Virus record (IMG/VR): IMGVR_UViG_3300008267_000128
Span: 1-38,685 of that record
DNA from: a virus
Length of the DNA: 38,685 nucleotides
Direction: 5' to 3' (one strand)
A program made the position numbers and the translations under genes. The notes below the pieces were generated by a model. It saw only the letters and a list, made by a program, of their open reading frames with translations, had not been told where the DNA came from and ran no database searches. Below, piece after piece: positions 24,227-31,954 of the stretch. Positions within the stretch are counted from its first letter, which is position 1. Every line of letters begins with the position of its first letter.

Positions 24227-24275
24227 AGTTGCATGGTGGCAATCTCGCTACCTGACTATAAAAAGAGGCTCAAAA

Positions 24276-24953
24276 ATGAATGCAGCATTGCGCGATGATA
24301 GTGATTTGGACTGGGATTTGGGTATACCTCAGGAAGAGCAGGCAGAATTGGAGGCACTCGAAGCAGATCTTGATCCGCTTGAAGGGCTCTTGCAGGAATC
24401 AACCCGCATGGCGTCAGATGCTTTTTCCCTTGATGACTTGCTCTCTGAAAGCATGGAACTCAAAGGAATGCAAGAGCAGGAAAAGGAACTGCGAAAGAAA
24501 CAAGCTCGCGGGAACCTTCCAAAAGCTGAGTATGATGCAAATGCAGCCCTACTGCGTAAGTGGGAACTCCAGCGGGAATGGGAAGCTACTGCTAACGTCC
24601 TTGTGTTCCAGCGTCAACGCTGCCGTTCATGTGGATCTTACCACAATTTCTTTGAGGGCAAGTTTGAACTCCACACTCATCGCAGACTTCACAACACTAC
24701 CCGCACTATTGCAGTAAAATTCCATGATAAAATCCTCCCGAAAGAAGTAAGGTACACGGATTCAGATACTGACATTTGCCACGCTTGTGCAGATGCTCAG
24801 GATGATTGGGAACTGGAAGATGATTCCCAAGATGAAGTAGTGCGGGTTTTCAAGTCGCAAGAAGAGCTGAACCAAGAAAACCAAGAACGAATTGAAATTC
24901 TGCAATCCTCCCTTCAAGCAGATCTGTTCGAGGTTGAAAATGAAGAGAACTGA
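24276..24953 (+). CDS. Four-cysteine zinc-binding early protein (225 aa)
   Basis: An acidic N-terminal third (EADLDPLEGLL) leads to a helical middle, then CRSCG (C116, C119) and CHAC (C168, C171), a likely zinc ribbon split by about 48 residues, then an acidic C-terminus. The segment CRSCGSYHNFFEGKFELH resembles small phage zinc-finger proteins of unknown function. The start at 24276 follows the AAAGAGGCT ribosome site; the frame is open to 24198 but that part overlaps the promoter. It opens an operon with the next two small genes. Confidence 0.75.
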   Translation: MNAALRDDSDLDWDLGIPQEEQAELEALEADLDPLEGLLQESTRMASDAFSLDDLLSESMELKGMQEQEKELRKKQARGNLPKAEYDANAALLRKWELQREWEATANVLVFQRQRCRSCGSYHNFFEGKFELHTHRRLHNTTRTIAVKFHDKILPKEVRYTDSDTDICHACADAQDDWELEDDSQDEVVRVFKSQEELNQENQERIEILQSSLQADLFEVENEEN

Positions 24954-25098
24954 CATCTACGGGGTTCTAATCATCACTCTGCTCTTGGCAATCCTCTTTG
25001 CAATGGGGCATCAAGAGCGGATTGAAAACCTACGCGCTGCTTGCTGGTATGAGCAGAGTCAACCAGAGTGTAAAGAACTTGAAGAGGTGAAAGCATGA
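24940..25098 (+). CDS. Small single-TM protein (52 aa)
   Basis: One hydrophobic helix (YGVLIITLLLAILFAMG) followed by a polar tail with two cysteines (AACWYEQSQPEC). The ATG lies six bases after GAGG, inside the previous gene's end. The tail pattern ER-x-E-x-L-x-x-AC-x6-8-EC is shared with the small protein at 31769, so the two are related. This family of one-TM, two-Cys peptides is common in phages; function unknown. Confidence 0.7.
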   Translation: MKRTDIYGVLIITLLLAILFAMGHQERIENLRAACWYEQSQPECKELEEVKA

Positions 25099-25361
25099 CC
25101 AAGCAATACGATCCTGTGTATGAAGACAAAACCTTTCCACAACTCTGCTCAATGATTGCAGCTGACTGGTCAGGCATGGCAATGACAGCGAGACCCTACT
25201 TTCAGGCAATGGGCAGGATGCAAAATCTCTCTGATACTTATGGGACTGAGTCAGGAAAATCAATTGTTCTTTACTTCCTCTCCAATGCTCAGTCCTGGAG
25301 AGGGGAAGTGGCAAGGAATGTCAAGGGGGAGTTGAAATACCGTCTTGGCGTGAAGCAGTAA
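25095..25361 (+). CDS. Conserved small phage protein (88 aa)
   Basis: It begins MTKQYDPVYEDKTFPQL and ends with FLSNAQSWRGEVARNVKGEL, then KYRLG. The YFL-x-NA-x-x-W-x-G-x-x-A-R pattern recurs in small phage proteins I have seen near replication genes. It overlaps the preceding gene by ATGA. No catalytic motif. Confidence 0.7.
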   Translation: MTKQYDPVYEDKTFPQLCSMIAADWSGMAMTARPYFQAMGRMQNLSDTYGTESGKSIVLYFLSNAQSWRGEVARNVKGELKYRLGVKQ

Positions 25362-25441
25362 GTAGTAGCACCACAATATCAAGTGTCTTTACTGAGTTTA
25401 AATTGGGCACAATAAACTGATAAACTCTAAATCCTGCAGCA

Positions 25442-25479
25442 AACCCGATCTGAATACTCCATAGTAATCTGGTCGGGAT
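25442..25479. repeat. 38-bp bipartite element, copy 10
   Basis: Left arm AACCCGATCTGAATAC, spacer TCCATA, right arm GTAATCTGGTCGGGAT. It ends 24 bases before the next ATG. Confidence 0.85.
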
Positions 25480-25503
25480 TCCCCAACTAACTGAAAGTTC
25501 AAG

Positions 25504-25698
25504 ATGGCTAAGCCTAAAAATGTAATCCCAACTGTAGAGAAGAAATTCTCTATCCCCTCAGACCTATGTGCTCGCCTAGAACTGGAGCTCTTCAGCGACT
25601 TAGAAGGGAAAATCCCTCACGGCGCGCAGTCAATCCTCGTAGCAAAGCTTTTGCGTGAACACTTCGAGGAACTCGATACCAACACTCAGCAGTTCTAA
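25504..25698 (+). CDS. Small protein, possible ribbon-helix-helix type (64 aa)
   Basis: A beta-like start (VEKKFSIPSDLCARLE) followed by two helices (LELELFSDLEGK and AQSILVAKLLREHFEEL) resembles ribbon-helix-helix DNA-binding proteins in which a short strand precedes two helices. It is preceded by copy 10 of the 38-bp element, whose end is 24 bases before the ATG. If it is a DNA-binding protein it is a candidate to bind the scattered elements. Function is inferred from shape only. Confidence 0.6.
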   Translation: MAKPKNVIPTVEKKFSIPSDLCARLELELFSDLEGKIPHGAQSILVAKLLREHFEELDTNTQQF

Positions 25699-25735
25699 CA
25701 CTCTCCCCAATAACTCATAAGACAAGGTCTACCAA

Positions 25736-27001
25736 ATGAGCAAGTTAATCGTAGCAAACCCTGAACAGGTAGCAGCAATCAATGATATTACAGCTTTTCT
25801 CTCAGCCCCTTATGTGGCAGATCCTTTTTACGTGCTCGAAGGCGCTGCTGGTACGGGTAAAACGTTCTGTCTTAAAGAGATAGCAGCACTGTACAAACAG
25901 AGCAGTGGCAGACTCGCATACACCGCACCAACGAACAAGGCGGCAAAGGTCATTCGGAACCTCACAGGAGTAGCCTCAACCATCTATTCCCTTCTTGGTC
26001 TGCGAATCCAAGCCAACGGGGAAGTAAAAGAACTCTCTTCCAAGGTAGGAGAACACGTTGACCTCTCAAACTTCGATGGCGTGGCAATTGATGAAGGGGG
26101 TATGGTCTCTGCAAAGCTCCTCACCATCATCCGACAGGAGGCAGCGCGTCACAATCTCCGCTTCCTCTTTCTGGGCGATCGTTACCAACTCCCCCCTGTC
26201 AGTGAAAAAGAATCCCAAATCTGGAAATTCCCACAAAAATCCATCCTCACCAAGGTCGAACGTCACGACAATGAAATCCTGAATCTCGTGACTGAAATCC
26301 GCAATGCCATGGACTTACCTATCATGAACATCAACATCAAATCAGCAAACAATGGTGATGAAGGTGTGTGGAAAGTTGGCAAGGATCTGTTCAAGGCACG
26401 CATTTTCGCTGATGCAGAAGCTGGCCACTTCTCCGATACAAACAAAACCAAGGTTATTGCATGGCGTAACGTAAAAACAGCTGAGTATAATCAAATCATA
26501 CGCCGTGCCATTTTCGGTGCAACTGCTTCGTTCTACGAGATAGGGGAACGGGTTATCGCCGCTTCACCTTGCATTGTAGGAGGGGAACCCGCTTTGGCCA
26601 CTGATGATGAAGCAATTGTAGAAAGCATTCATGTTGGGCGGCATCCACTGAACCCAGAGTTTCAATCTATCGAACTTAAGTGCCGCACCGAAGACAATCG
26701 CCTTATTCGTCTAACCGTTTTGCATCCGGCGTCAGCAACGGCATACGACAATGCCTGTCAATCCCTTGCCCATGCAGCAAAAGCGGAACCGAGGAAGTGG
26801 AAAACTTACTGGGGTATGAAAGAACTCTTCCATGATGTGAAGTATGCTTATGCGATTACAGCTCATCGGGCGCAAGGAAGTACCTATGAGAATGTCTATG
26901 TTGACTATCAGGATATTCTGATGAATAGAGAACGTAGAGAAGCTTTTCAGTGTTTGTACGTGGCTACGAGTAGAGCAACTAAACGATTAATTTTAGCTTA
27001 A
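25736..27001 (+). CDS. DNA helicase, SF1 RecD2/Dda-like
   Basis: A 421-residue protein with all the main SF1 motifs: Walker A GAAGTGKT (residues 36-43), APTNKAAKVI (motif Ia), IDEGGMVS (motif II), LGDRYQLPPV (motif III), and the C-terminal ITAHRAQGSTYENVYVD and LYVATSRAT (motifs V/VI of UvrD_C_2). It would unwind DNA 5'-3' at the phage replication fork. Size is close to T4 Dda. It is preceded by AAGG-type ribosome site. Confidence 0.93.
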   Translation: MSKLIVANPEQVAAINDITAFLSAPYVADPFYVLEGAAGTGKTFCLKEIAALYKQSSGRLAYTAPTNKAAKVIRNLTGVASTIYSLLGLRIQANGEVKELSSKVGEHVDLSNFDGVAIDEGGMVSAKLLTIIRQEAARHNLRFLFLGDRYQLPPVSEKESQIWKFPQKSILTKVERHDNEILNLVTEIRNAMDLPIMNINIKSANNGDEGVWKVGKDLFKARIFADAEAGHFSDTNKTKVIAWRNVKTAEYNQIIRRAIFGATASFYEIGERVIAASPCIVGGEPALATDDEAIVESIHVGRHPLNPEFQSIELKCRTEDNRLIRLTVLHPASATAYDNACQSLAHAAKAEPRKWKTYWGMKELFHDVKYAYAITAHRAQGSTYENVYVDYQDILMNRERREAFQCLYVATSRATKRLILA

Positions 27002-27011
27002 GGGGAATGAA

Positions 27012-27491
27012 ATGACCAGACATAAACACGCCGACCTAATGCACAGAGTCGCAGAAGATACGAGTTTGAAAGTGCTGCACAGATATGGCGACAATTGGCG
27101 ATACGCAAATGAGCCCTATGAGTGGACCCCTTGGGAAGAATACAAAATCGAAGAACCAGTCAAGCCACACGTTCACCAAAAGCTGATGGATGAAGCTAAG
27201 GCTGATCCCAGCCTTGAGTGGGTTGGAAGACCCCTCAACTCTGATGGTAAGTGGCTGGACTGTAAAAATGACCCAATGTGGTTGCCTGAAAATGAGTACC
27301 GTAAGAAGCCAAAAACAGTGAATATGTGGCAGTGGGCTTATGTAACCGGTGGAAGCCCAAGACCAATGCAAACTGTTAGCTTCTACCCTAATGCTGAGGA
27401 AGCGCTTTTTGAGTTGGCCGATACATATAATTGGGTCAAAGTTTTAGGTGCTTTACCTTGGACTAAATACTCTGTGGAGATTGAATCATGA
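27012..27491 (+). CDS. Hypothetical early phage protein (159 aa)
   Basis: Aromatic- and charge-rich with three Trp-containing segments. The C-terminal half has RKKPKTVNMWQWAY, a motif typical of a family of small proteins in enterobacterial phages and prophages. It starts 10 bases after the helicase stop. With the next three genes it forms a chain of ATGA overlaps whose sequence looks more AT-rich than the helicase gene. No function known. Confidence 0.7.
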   Translation: MTRHKHADLMHRVAEDTSLKVLHRYGDNWRYANEPYEWTPWEEYKIEEPVKPHVHQKLMDEAKADPSLEWVGRPLNSDGKWLDCKNDPMWLPENEYRKKPKTVNMWQWAYVTGGSPRPMQTVSFYPNAEEALFELADTYNWVKVLGALPWTKYSVEIES

Positions 27492-27979
27492 AACCAGAAC
27501 ACACAAAACCGTTCAACTTAAAACATGCCAAAGCTGGTGCTCCTTATTGCCAGAGATCTGATTTTCCGGCAAGGGTAGGTATATGGGATAGTAAAGACAG
27601 AAATGGTTATGTGCTTAACGGCTCTGTTGATTCGGGCGATGGTTCTGAACTTCATATGCAGTGGACGGAGGAAGGAATCTGCTCAACAGGCTTTGCTTCT
27701 AGCGATCTAGTCATGCTCCCGCTAGGAATGTGCGAAGGCAGGCCTGTGTTTGTTGGTGATGAGCTTCAAAAATCATACAGTCATCAAAAGGATATTGTCA
27801 ATATTGGTGATTCTAATTTTGCCAATCATATATGGCCTCGCACAGCACCAGTGATGCCAATAATGTTCCCTTCAAACTCAGCAATACAGAGCACTTTTGA
27901 ACACATTGCTCTGTATTCAAGAGTGCAACTAGAACATTACTGGAAACAGTTGGATGAATTTAATGGGGTGAAAGTATGA
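27488..27979 (+). CDS. Hypothetical early phage protein (163 aa)
   Basis: Begins MKPEHTKPFNLKHAKAGAPY and has a beta-rich first half that resembles small enterophage proteins starting F-[DN]-L-x-x-A-K-A-G-x-P. It overlaps the previous gene by ATGA, so the two are translationally coupled. Two Cys (YCQRS and GICSTG) lie far apart. No catalytic motif. Confidence 0.65.
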   Translation: MKPEHTKPFNLKHAKAGAPYCQRSDFPARVGIWDSKDRNGYVLNGSVDSGDGSELHMQWTEEGICSTGFASSDLVMLPLGMCEGRPVFVGDELQKSYSHQKDIVNIGDSNFANHIWPRTAPVMPIMFPSNSAIQSTFEHIALYSRVQLEHYWKQLDEFNGVKV

Positions 27980-28194
27980 GTGAAAATCAAATAACCTTAG
28001 TTGTAATAATTACCTACTTAGTGACGGTATGGATTGCTTATGTTAGGCTTACTTATGAGGGTGATTGTGATGAGGATTTCCGATGGTTTGTAGCTCTGTT
28101 CTGTCCTGTATTGCTTGCATTTGTCCCTATTTTTTATTTTTTTAAATCGGCCAGTTCATTCGCGCGCTGGTTAAAAAAAAAGGAACCAAAATGA
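27976..28194 (+). CDS. Small two-TM membrane protein (72 aa)
   Basis: Two hydrophobic segments (ITLVVIITYLVTVWIAYV and WFVALFCPVLLAFVPIFYFF) flank an acidic loop (YEGDCDED), with a basic C-terminus. It overlaps genes on both sides by ATGA. The run of T in the second helix codons gives it a different base use from neighbours. Likely inner-membrane; function unknown. Confidence 0.7.
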   Translation: MSENQITLVVIITYLVTVWIAYVRLTYEGDCDEDFRWFVALFCPVLLAFVPIFYFFKSASSFARWLKKKEPK

Positions 28195-28529
28195 GCAACG
28201 ATAAAATGAGAGAGGCTTTGATGGCAGTTATTGATCTGTGCCCGGCCACGTGCGAGATGACACCAGCTCACTTGATGGCACAAGTAGCACAAGCAGCGCT
28301 ATCCCAGGGTGAGCCAGTACAAGCAAGCCAGCCTGTGGGTGAATTCCATGTAAGTCACTTTAGAAATTCATCTGCAATGAGAAATACTGAATATGTTGAA
28401 TTAGTTGATTTGCCAGAAGGACAGCATAAACTATTTTCATCGCCACCAGACTACGAAGCACTGAAAGCTGAAAACGAAGCGCTGCGTCAATGTGTAACTG
28501 AGTTAGAATCTCAATTACTGCAAAAATAA
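28191..28529 (+). CDS. Hypothetical early protein with C-terminal coiled coil (112 aa)
   Basis: The N-terminal part is Ala-rich and helical (AHLMAQVAQAALSQG), the middle is a beta-like linker, and the end YEALKAENEALRQCVTELES is a clear coiled coil. This modular makeup is common among variable early proteins of enterophages. It is the last gene before copy 11 of the 38-bp element. Confidence 0.65.
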   Translation: MSNDKMREALMAVIDLCPATCEMTPAHLMAQVAQAALSQGEPVQASQPVGEFHVSHFRNSSAMRNTEYVELVDLPEGQHKLFSSPPDYEALKAENEALRQCVTELESQLLQK

Positions 28530-28537
28530 CAATTTCA

Positions 28538-28575
28538 ATCTCGACCGGAATACTCCATAGTAACACGGTCGGATA
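28538..28575. repeat. 38-bp bipartite element, copy 11
   Basis: Left arm ATCTCGACCGGAATAC, spacer TCCATA, right arm GTAACACGGTCGGATA. It ends 34 bases before the next ATG and shares its spacer with copy 10. Confidence 0.9.
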
Positions 28576-28609
28576 ACGACTAACTAACAACACCACTTGA
28601 AAGCTTACC

Positions 28610-28996
28610 ATGGCACAATTCACCAAAACCTTCTACATCTATGCAACTTCCCCAGCAGAACTTCTGGCGCTCAAAGCTAATGACCCAGATAACCCACCTA
28701 ACCTGTACTGCAGTGATAACTCAGACATGCTGCAATGCGGCTGGATTCTCCTGCAAGAGTACAAAGTATCTGCTGAAGTCACATTCCGTGATAGCCTAAT
28801 AGCAGATGCAGTCTCTGCAGTGAACTCCGCAAAAGCCAAGCTTATGTCAGACACAACCGACAAGCTCCGTGTCCTGGATGAAGCAATCAACAAGCTCCTG
28901 TGTCTGGAAGCTCCTGTACCAAAATCCTACTCTGAGGATAAATACTTCCCAATGTCTGAGATAACTGGCGAAGACCCAGATGACATACCTTTCTGA
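28610..28996 (+). CDS. Early protein with SSB-like C-terminal tip (128 aa)
   Basis: The last residues are EDPDDIPF, matching the acidic tip DDDIPF with which bacterial SSB recruits partner enzymes. The rest has a short beta start (FTKTFYIYATSPAELLALKA) and a helical middle (VNSAKAKLMSDTTDKLRVLD), not an obvious OB fold. It may be a divergent ssDNA-binding protein, or a mimic of the SSB tip that captures host repair or replication proteins. It is placed between copy 11 of the element and a promoter. Confidence 0.7.
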   Translation: MAQFTKTFYIYATSPAELLALKANDPDNPPNLYCSDNSDMLQCGWILLQEYKVSAEVTFRDSLIADAVSAVNSAKAKLMSDTTDKLRVLDEAINKLLCLEAPVPKSYSEDKYFPMSEITGEDPDDIPF

Positions 28997-29005
28997 ACAA
29001 CTGTA

Positions 29006-29047
29006 TTGACAATAGCCCAAAAGTATGATAGAATAAGTCATTGACTT
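29006..29047 (+). promoter_or_regulatory. Sigma-70 promoter with palindromic operator
   Basis: TTGACA (29006-29011), 17-base spacer, TAGAAT (29029-29034), then AAGTCATTGACTT (29035-29047), a 6-1-6 perfect dyad over the start site. It drives the following zinc-finger gene. The same -10, dyad and C-tract occur at 19682-19705. Confidence 0.85.
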
Positions 29048-29133
29048 ACCCCCCTCCTGCAGCGTGTCGTCGGCTGGATTAAATTGATTCCCAGTTGATG
29101 GCAGCTGCAGCAATCCCAGATGAAAGGTGCGCT

Positions 29134-29460
29134 ATGTTCCCTGCTAACCAATTCCACAGTAAGCATCCAGTCATAGAGGAGCTGGAAGCAGTAATCCCAG
29201 GTTTGATAATGTTCACACTTCCCCCAAGCCCCTTCAAAAGGGTTCCCACACTCACAGAGCTAATCACAGATGAAGAAGCTCTTTTCATAGAGGTACAAGA
29301 TGAAACCACCGAGCACAAAGATGAAGATGATTCCAGCAGCAGTGAAATTTGCCCTGCGTGTAATGGCTCAGGAGAGGGCGCATACGATGGCACGTCCTGC
29401 GGTACCTGCCATCCACGCAGAGGTTCCCGCAATAACAGAGGGCACTTTGAAGAAGAGTAA
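29134..29460 (+). CDS. Small DnaJ-type zinc-finger protein (108 aa)
   Basis: An acidic protein with ICPACNGSGEGAYDGTSC followed by GTCHPRRG: cysteines 73, 76, 89 and 92 form a single DnaJ-like zinc knuckle pair seen in small phage proteins. A Ser/Asp-rich linker precedes it. The ATG at 29134 has GAAAGG six bases upstream and is preferred over in-phase ATG/TTG codons at 29098 and 29095, which have no ribosome site. It is expressed from the operator-bearing promoter at 29006. Confidence 0.75.
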   Translation: MFPANQFHSKHPVIEELEAVIPGLIMFTLPPSPFKRVPTLTELITDEEALFIEVQDETTEHKDEDDSSSSEICPACNGSGEGAYDGTSCGTCHPRRGSRNNRGHFEEE

Positions 29461-29506
29461 TGCAGTTTTACAAGAATAGTTTGCACACTGAACCCCTTCA
29501 TGTCAT

Positions 29507-29544
29507 AATTCGATCGTATTACAAATTAGTATTCCGGTCGAATT
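29507..29544. repeat. 38-bp bipartite element, copy 12
   Basis: Left arm AATTCGATCGTATTAC, spacer AAATTA, right arm GTATTCCGGTCGAATT. It ends 27 bases before the next ATG. Confidence 0.9.
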
Positions 29545-29571
29545 ATCCTTCTCACTTAACTGAAAGCCTAT

Positions 29572-29802
29572 ATGCCTACAGCAGTTCCAAAAGTCCGTCT
29601 AATGATCGACGGTGCAGTAATCATAGTCCAGATAAAGAACGACAAAGCAGAGCTTGTACGTGTTTATCCTTCACCAACTGTCACAACTGAAGCTGGTTTC
29701 ATCGCCTTTGCCAAAGAACTTGCGCGTATCCTCGAACTTCCCCTTAAGGCTACCCGCAAGGTTATCACAACAACTTCTTCCGTCGAGGTCATCAATGTCT
29801 GA
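29572..29802 (+). CDS. Small early protein (76 aa)
   Basis: A beta-rich start (VRLMIDGAVIIVQIKNDKAE) then a helix (FIAFAKELARILEL). The leader GAAAGCCTATATGC is identical to that of the ParB-methyltransferase gene. It overlaps the next gene by eight bases. No recognised function. Confidence 0.7.
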   Translation: MPTAVPKVRLMIDGAVIIVQIKNDKAELVRVYPSPTVTTEAGFIAFAKELARILELPLKATRKVITTTSSVEVINV

Positions 29803-30013
29803 AGTCATCACTTTCTCCGTGCAGGAATGGCGCCGCAGGGCACGTGAGGGCACTCTCTCTGTGCCTGAAATGAAAGCTGCTCTCGCTGCAATCCGAGCAG
29901 AGCGCCAACTAGCTGGCACAATCTCCGCCACCAGCACCCGTACCAAAGCCGCAGCTAAAGCAAAAGCTGCACCGATCGACAGTGATTCACTCCTTGATGA
30001 TTTGATGGGATAG
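29795..30013 (+). CDS. Small early protein with SLLDxL tail (72 aa)
   Basis: It starts MSEVITFSVQEWRRRAREG, continues TLSVPEMKAALAAIRAER, then a Lys/Ala linker and the C-terminus DSDSLLDDLMG. The (E)WR-x-x-AR-x-GTL...M-x-x-A-x-x-x-(I/L)R pattern is a common small phage protein family. The tail matches those of the 172- and 201-aa early proteins. The ATG at 29795 follows GAGG; the frame is open further upstream but overlaps the previous gene. Confidence 0.75.
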   Translation: MSEVITFSVQEWRRRAREGTLSVPEMKAALAAIRAERQLAGTISATSTRTKAAAKAKAAPIDSDSLLDDLMG

Positions 30014-30016
30014 GCC

Positions 30017-30328
30017 ATGAACTCTACTAATGCTTTAAATCCTGATGAACCACCCTTCACCACAATTGGCGTGAAGTTGCAGAACGGCGACAAACTCTAC
30101 ACGTACAAATGCGCCCTCCCCGTGGCCATAGGTGACCGTGTGAATGTCAAACTTCCTGCAGGCCTAGTGGTAACGGTAGCCGTGCAAACCGTCCACGACG
30201 CGCCAATACTTAGTGATAAATGGGAAACCAAGTGGTCTGTTGTAGTGCAAACTGTAGCTGAGGCAATGGCCGAAGCAGAAGCAGCGCGCAATGCCCAATC
30301 CGACCTTGGAAGGAGCTTAGGGCTATGA
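30017..30328 (+). CDS. Conserved small phage protein (103 aa)
   Basis: A beta protein with YTYKCALPVAIGDRVNVKL, VVTVAVQTVH and a final Ala/Glu helix. The Y-x-YK...x-VGD-x-V-x-V pattern recurs in small phage proteins of unknown function near recombination genes. It begins four bases after the previous stop and overlaps the HNH gene by four bases. Confidence 0.7.
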   Translation: MNSTNALNPDEPPFTTIGVKLQNGDKLYTYKCALPVAIGDRVNVKLPAGLVVTVAVQTVHDAPILSDKWETKWSVVVQTVAEAMAEAEAARNAQSDLGRSLGL

Positions 30329-30720
30329 AGTATGCTTCTCAGAAATACGCCTATACAAGAGGCTACAATCTGGGAAGAGGGGTAGCAGCTCATATTGCTG
30401 TAGCTGAAAAAGCTTTTGGTGGTAGGCTACCTCTAGGCTCAGTAGTACATCACTGGGATGGTGATGGAAAAAATAATACTCCAAGTAATCTTTTAGTGTG
30501 TCCAAGTGAATCCTACCATAAATTAATTCATTTAAGGATGAGAGCTTTAGAAGCCTGTGGAAATGCTAATTGGCTTTGCTGTTCTTATTGTCAAGCATTT
30601 GCACAAAAAGAGGACTTAGTTGAAAGCAGGAAAGCTGGAAGAATAGCTGCTCAGTACTATCATGCAGTCTGTCGAAGTGCAAGAAGAAAAGTGATTTATC
30701 ACAGAAAGAAGGAGCTATGA
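30325..30720 (+). CDS. HNH homing-type endonuclease (131 aa)
   Basis: HHWDGDGKNNTPSNLLVCP followed by SYHKLIH is the core of HNH_3 endonucleases (first HH, the central N, and the final H). The protein also has a CCSYC zinc-like knuckle. It sits as a free-standing gene tightly between two early genes, overlapping both (ATGA with the next). Its base use looks more AT-rich than its neighbours, which fits recent acquisition. Confidence 0.85.
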   Translation: MKYASQKYAYTRGYNLGRGVAAHIAVAEKAFGGRLPLGSVVHHWDGDGKNNTPSNLLVCPSESYHKLIHLRMRALEACGNANWLCCSYCQAFAQKEDLVESRKAGRIAAQYYHAVCRSARRKVIYHRKKEL

Positions 30721-31772
30721 CACCTTTATACCCTGATGGAAAAGAACGACCTATGTTTCCGCATACTGTAGATTCTACTATGGTGAGCAGTTTTAGGTCA
30801 TGCCCACAAAAAATGCTGAGGACATACATTGAACACTATAAGCCCAAGTCTACATCTGTCCACCTTATCGCAGGTGGAGCGTTCGCTGCAGGAATTGAAG
30901 CAGCGCGCATTGCCTTCTACTGCAACGGGGCAAGCTCTGAAGACGCGGAAGCTGCAGGACTTATCGCACTTATTGCTCATTATGGAGATTTTGTCCCCCC
31001 AGACGGATCAGCCAAGACTCTGGAACGAATGTGTGGAGCTTTTGAGTTCTATCTCTGCCACTATCCGCTGGGAGCTGATGGAGCCAATCCGATCACACTC
31101 GCAAGTGGAAAGCGAGGGATTGAATTCTCCTTCGCAGAACCTCTCAGCGTCAGCCATCCAGTCACTGGCGACCCTATTCTATACACAGGTCGATCCGACA
31201 TGCTGGCAGAGCGGGCTGGCGGAGTTTATGTTTATGACGAAAAAACCACCAGCTCTCTTGGCCAGCAGTGGGCGAATCAGTGGGAAATGCGGTCACAGTT
31301 CACTGGATACGAGTGGGCAGCAGACCGTCAGGGAATCAAAACTGCAGGCAGTATTATCCGTGGCGTTAGCATCCTTAAAACCAAGTACGACACCCTTGAG
31401 GTCGCCACTTACCGAACAGGGTATGAACGAAATCGATTTGAAGATCAGCTCAATCGGGACGTTGAAAGAATGCTCAGATGTTGGGAAGAAGGATACTGGG
31501 ACTATTCTTTAGATGGCGGGTGTACTGAATATGGTGGTTGCTCACTGATCAAAGTATGCAAGAGCAGTGACCCTGAATCTTGGCTCCCAACTTTCTTTAC
31601 TCAGCGCGTATGGGATCCCCTTGCCCGTAAGGAACTCACAGTGGAAGAACACGAAGCTTCTTGGGGGCACGTTCGTTCAGTCCCAAGGGTTATCCCACCA
31701 GAGCCTTTGCGTGATTCCCCTTCATTGCAGGATTCATTTGCGGAACTTCTGGCGGCAGGGGTATGCAAATGA
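30717..31772 (+). CDS. PD-(D/E)XK nuclease, RecB/Cas4-like (351 aa)
   Basis: It carries VDSTMVSSFRSCPQKML near the N-terminus, the entry helix of the family, then GRSD (158-161) and DEKT (174-177), the catalytic D...(D/E)xK, and QFTGYEWAA as the following QxxxY motif. Such nucleases act as 5'-3' exonucleases partnering phage recombinases such as the Sak4-like ATPase downstream. The C-terminus has C-x5-C clusters (GGCTEYGGC, KVC) that may hold an iron-sulfur cluster, as in AddB/Cas4; not certain. It overlaps the HNH gene by ATGA. Confidence 0.85.
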   Translation: MTPLYPDGKERPMFPHTVDSTMVSSFRSCPQKMLRTYIEHYKPKSTSVHLIAGGAFAAGIEAARIAFYCNGASSEDAEAAGLIALIAHYGDFVPPDGSAKTLERMCGAFEFYLCHYPLGADGANPITLASGKRGIEFSFAEPLSVSHPVTGDPILYTGRSDMLAERAGGVYVYDEKTTSSLGQQWANQWEMRSQFTGYEWAADRQGIKTAGSIIRGVSILKTKYDTLEVATYRTGYERNRFEDQLNRDVERMLRCWEEGYWDYSLDGGCTEYGGCSLIKVCKSSDPESWLPTFFTQRVWDPLARKELTVEEHEASWGHVRSVPRVIPPEPLRDSPSLQDSFAELLAAGVCK

Positions 31773-31954
31773 AGCACCTTATGATACTCGTTGAAGTCTG
31801 TGTCGTGTGCCTTGCAATCGCACTAATCATTGCCATCAGCTCAGCAGTAGTGTCTTCCGCTGATGAGCGCAAGGAATTCCTCGAAGCATGTTCTGCTGAT
31901 CACAAAGTTTACGAATGTGCCCTCGCTTGGAAAACTGGAACTTTCAAAAAATGA
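31769..31954 (+). CDS. Small single-TM protein (61 aa), related to the 24940 gene
   Basis: One hydrophobic helix (LMILVEVCVVCLAIALIIAI) then ADERKEFLEACSADHKVYEC, repeating the two-Cys tail seen in the 24940 protein. The second ATG (31769) has AGGGG seven bases upstream and is preferred over the ATG two codons earlier. It overlaps the next gene by ATGA. Confidence 0.7.
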   Translation: MKHLMILVEVCVVCLAIALIIAISSAVVSSADERKEFLEACSADHKVYECALAWKTGTFKK

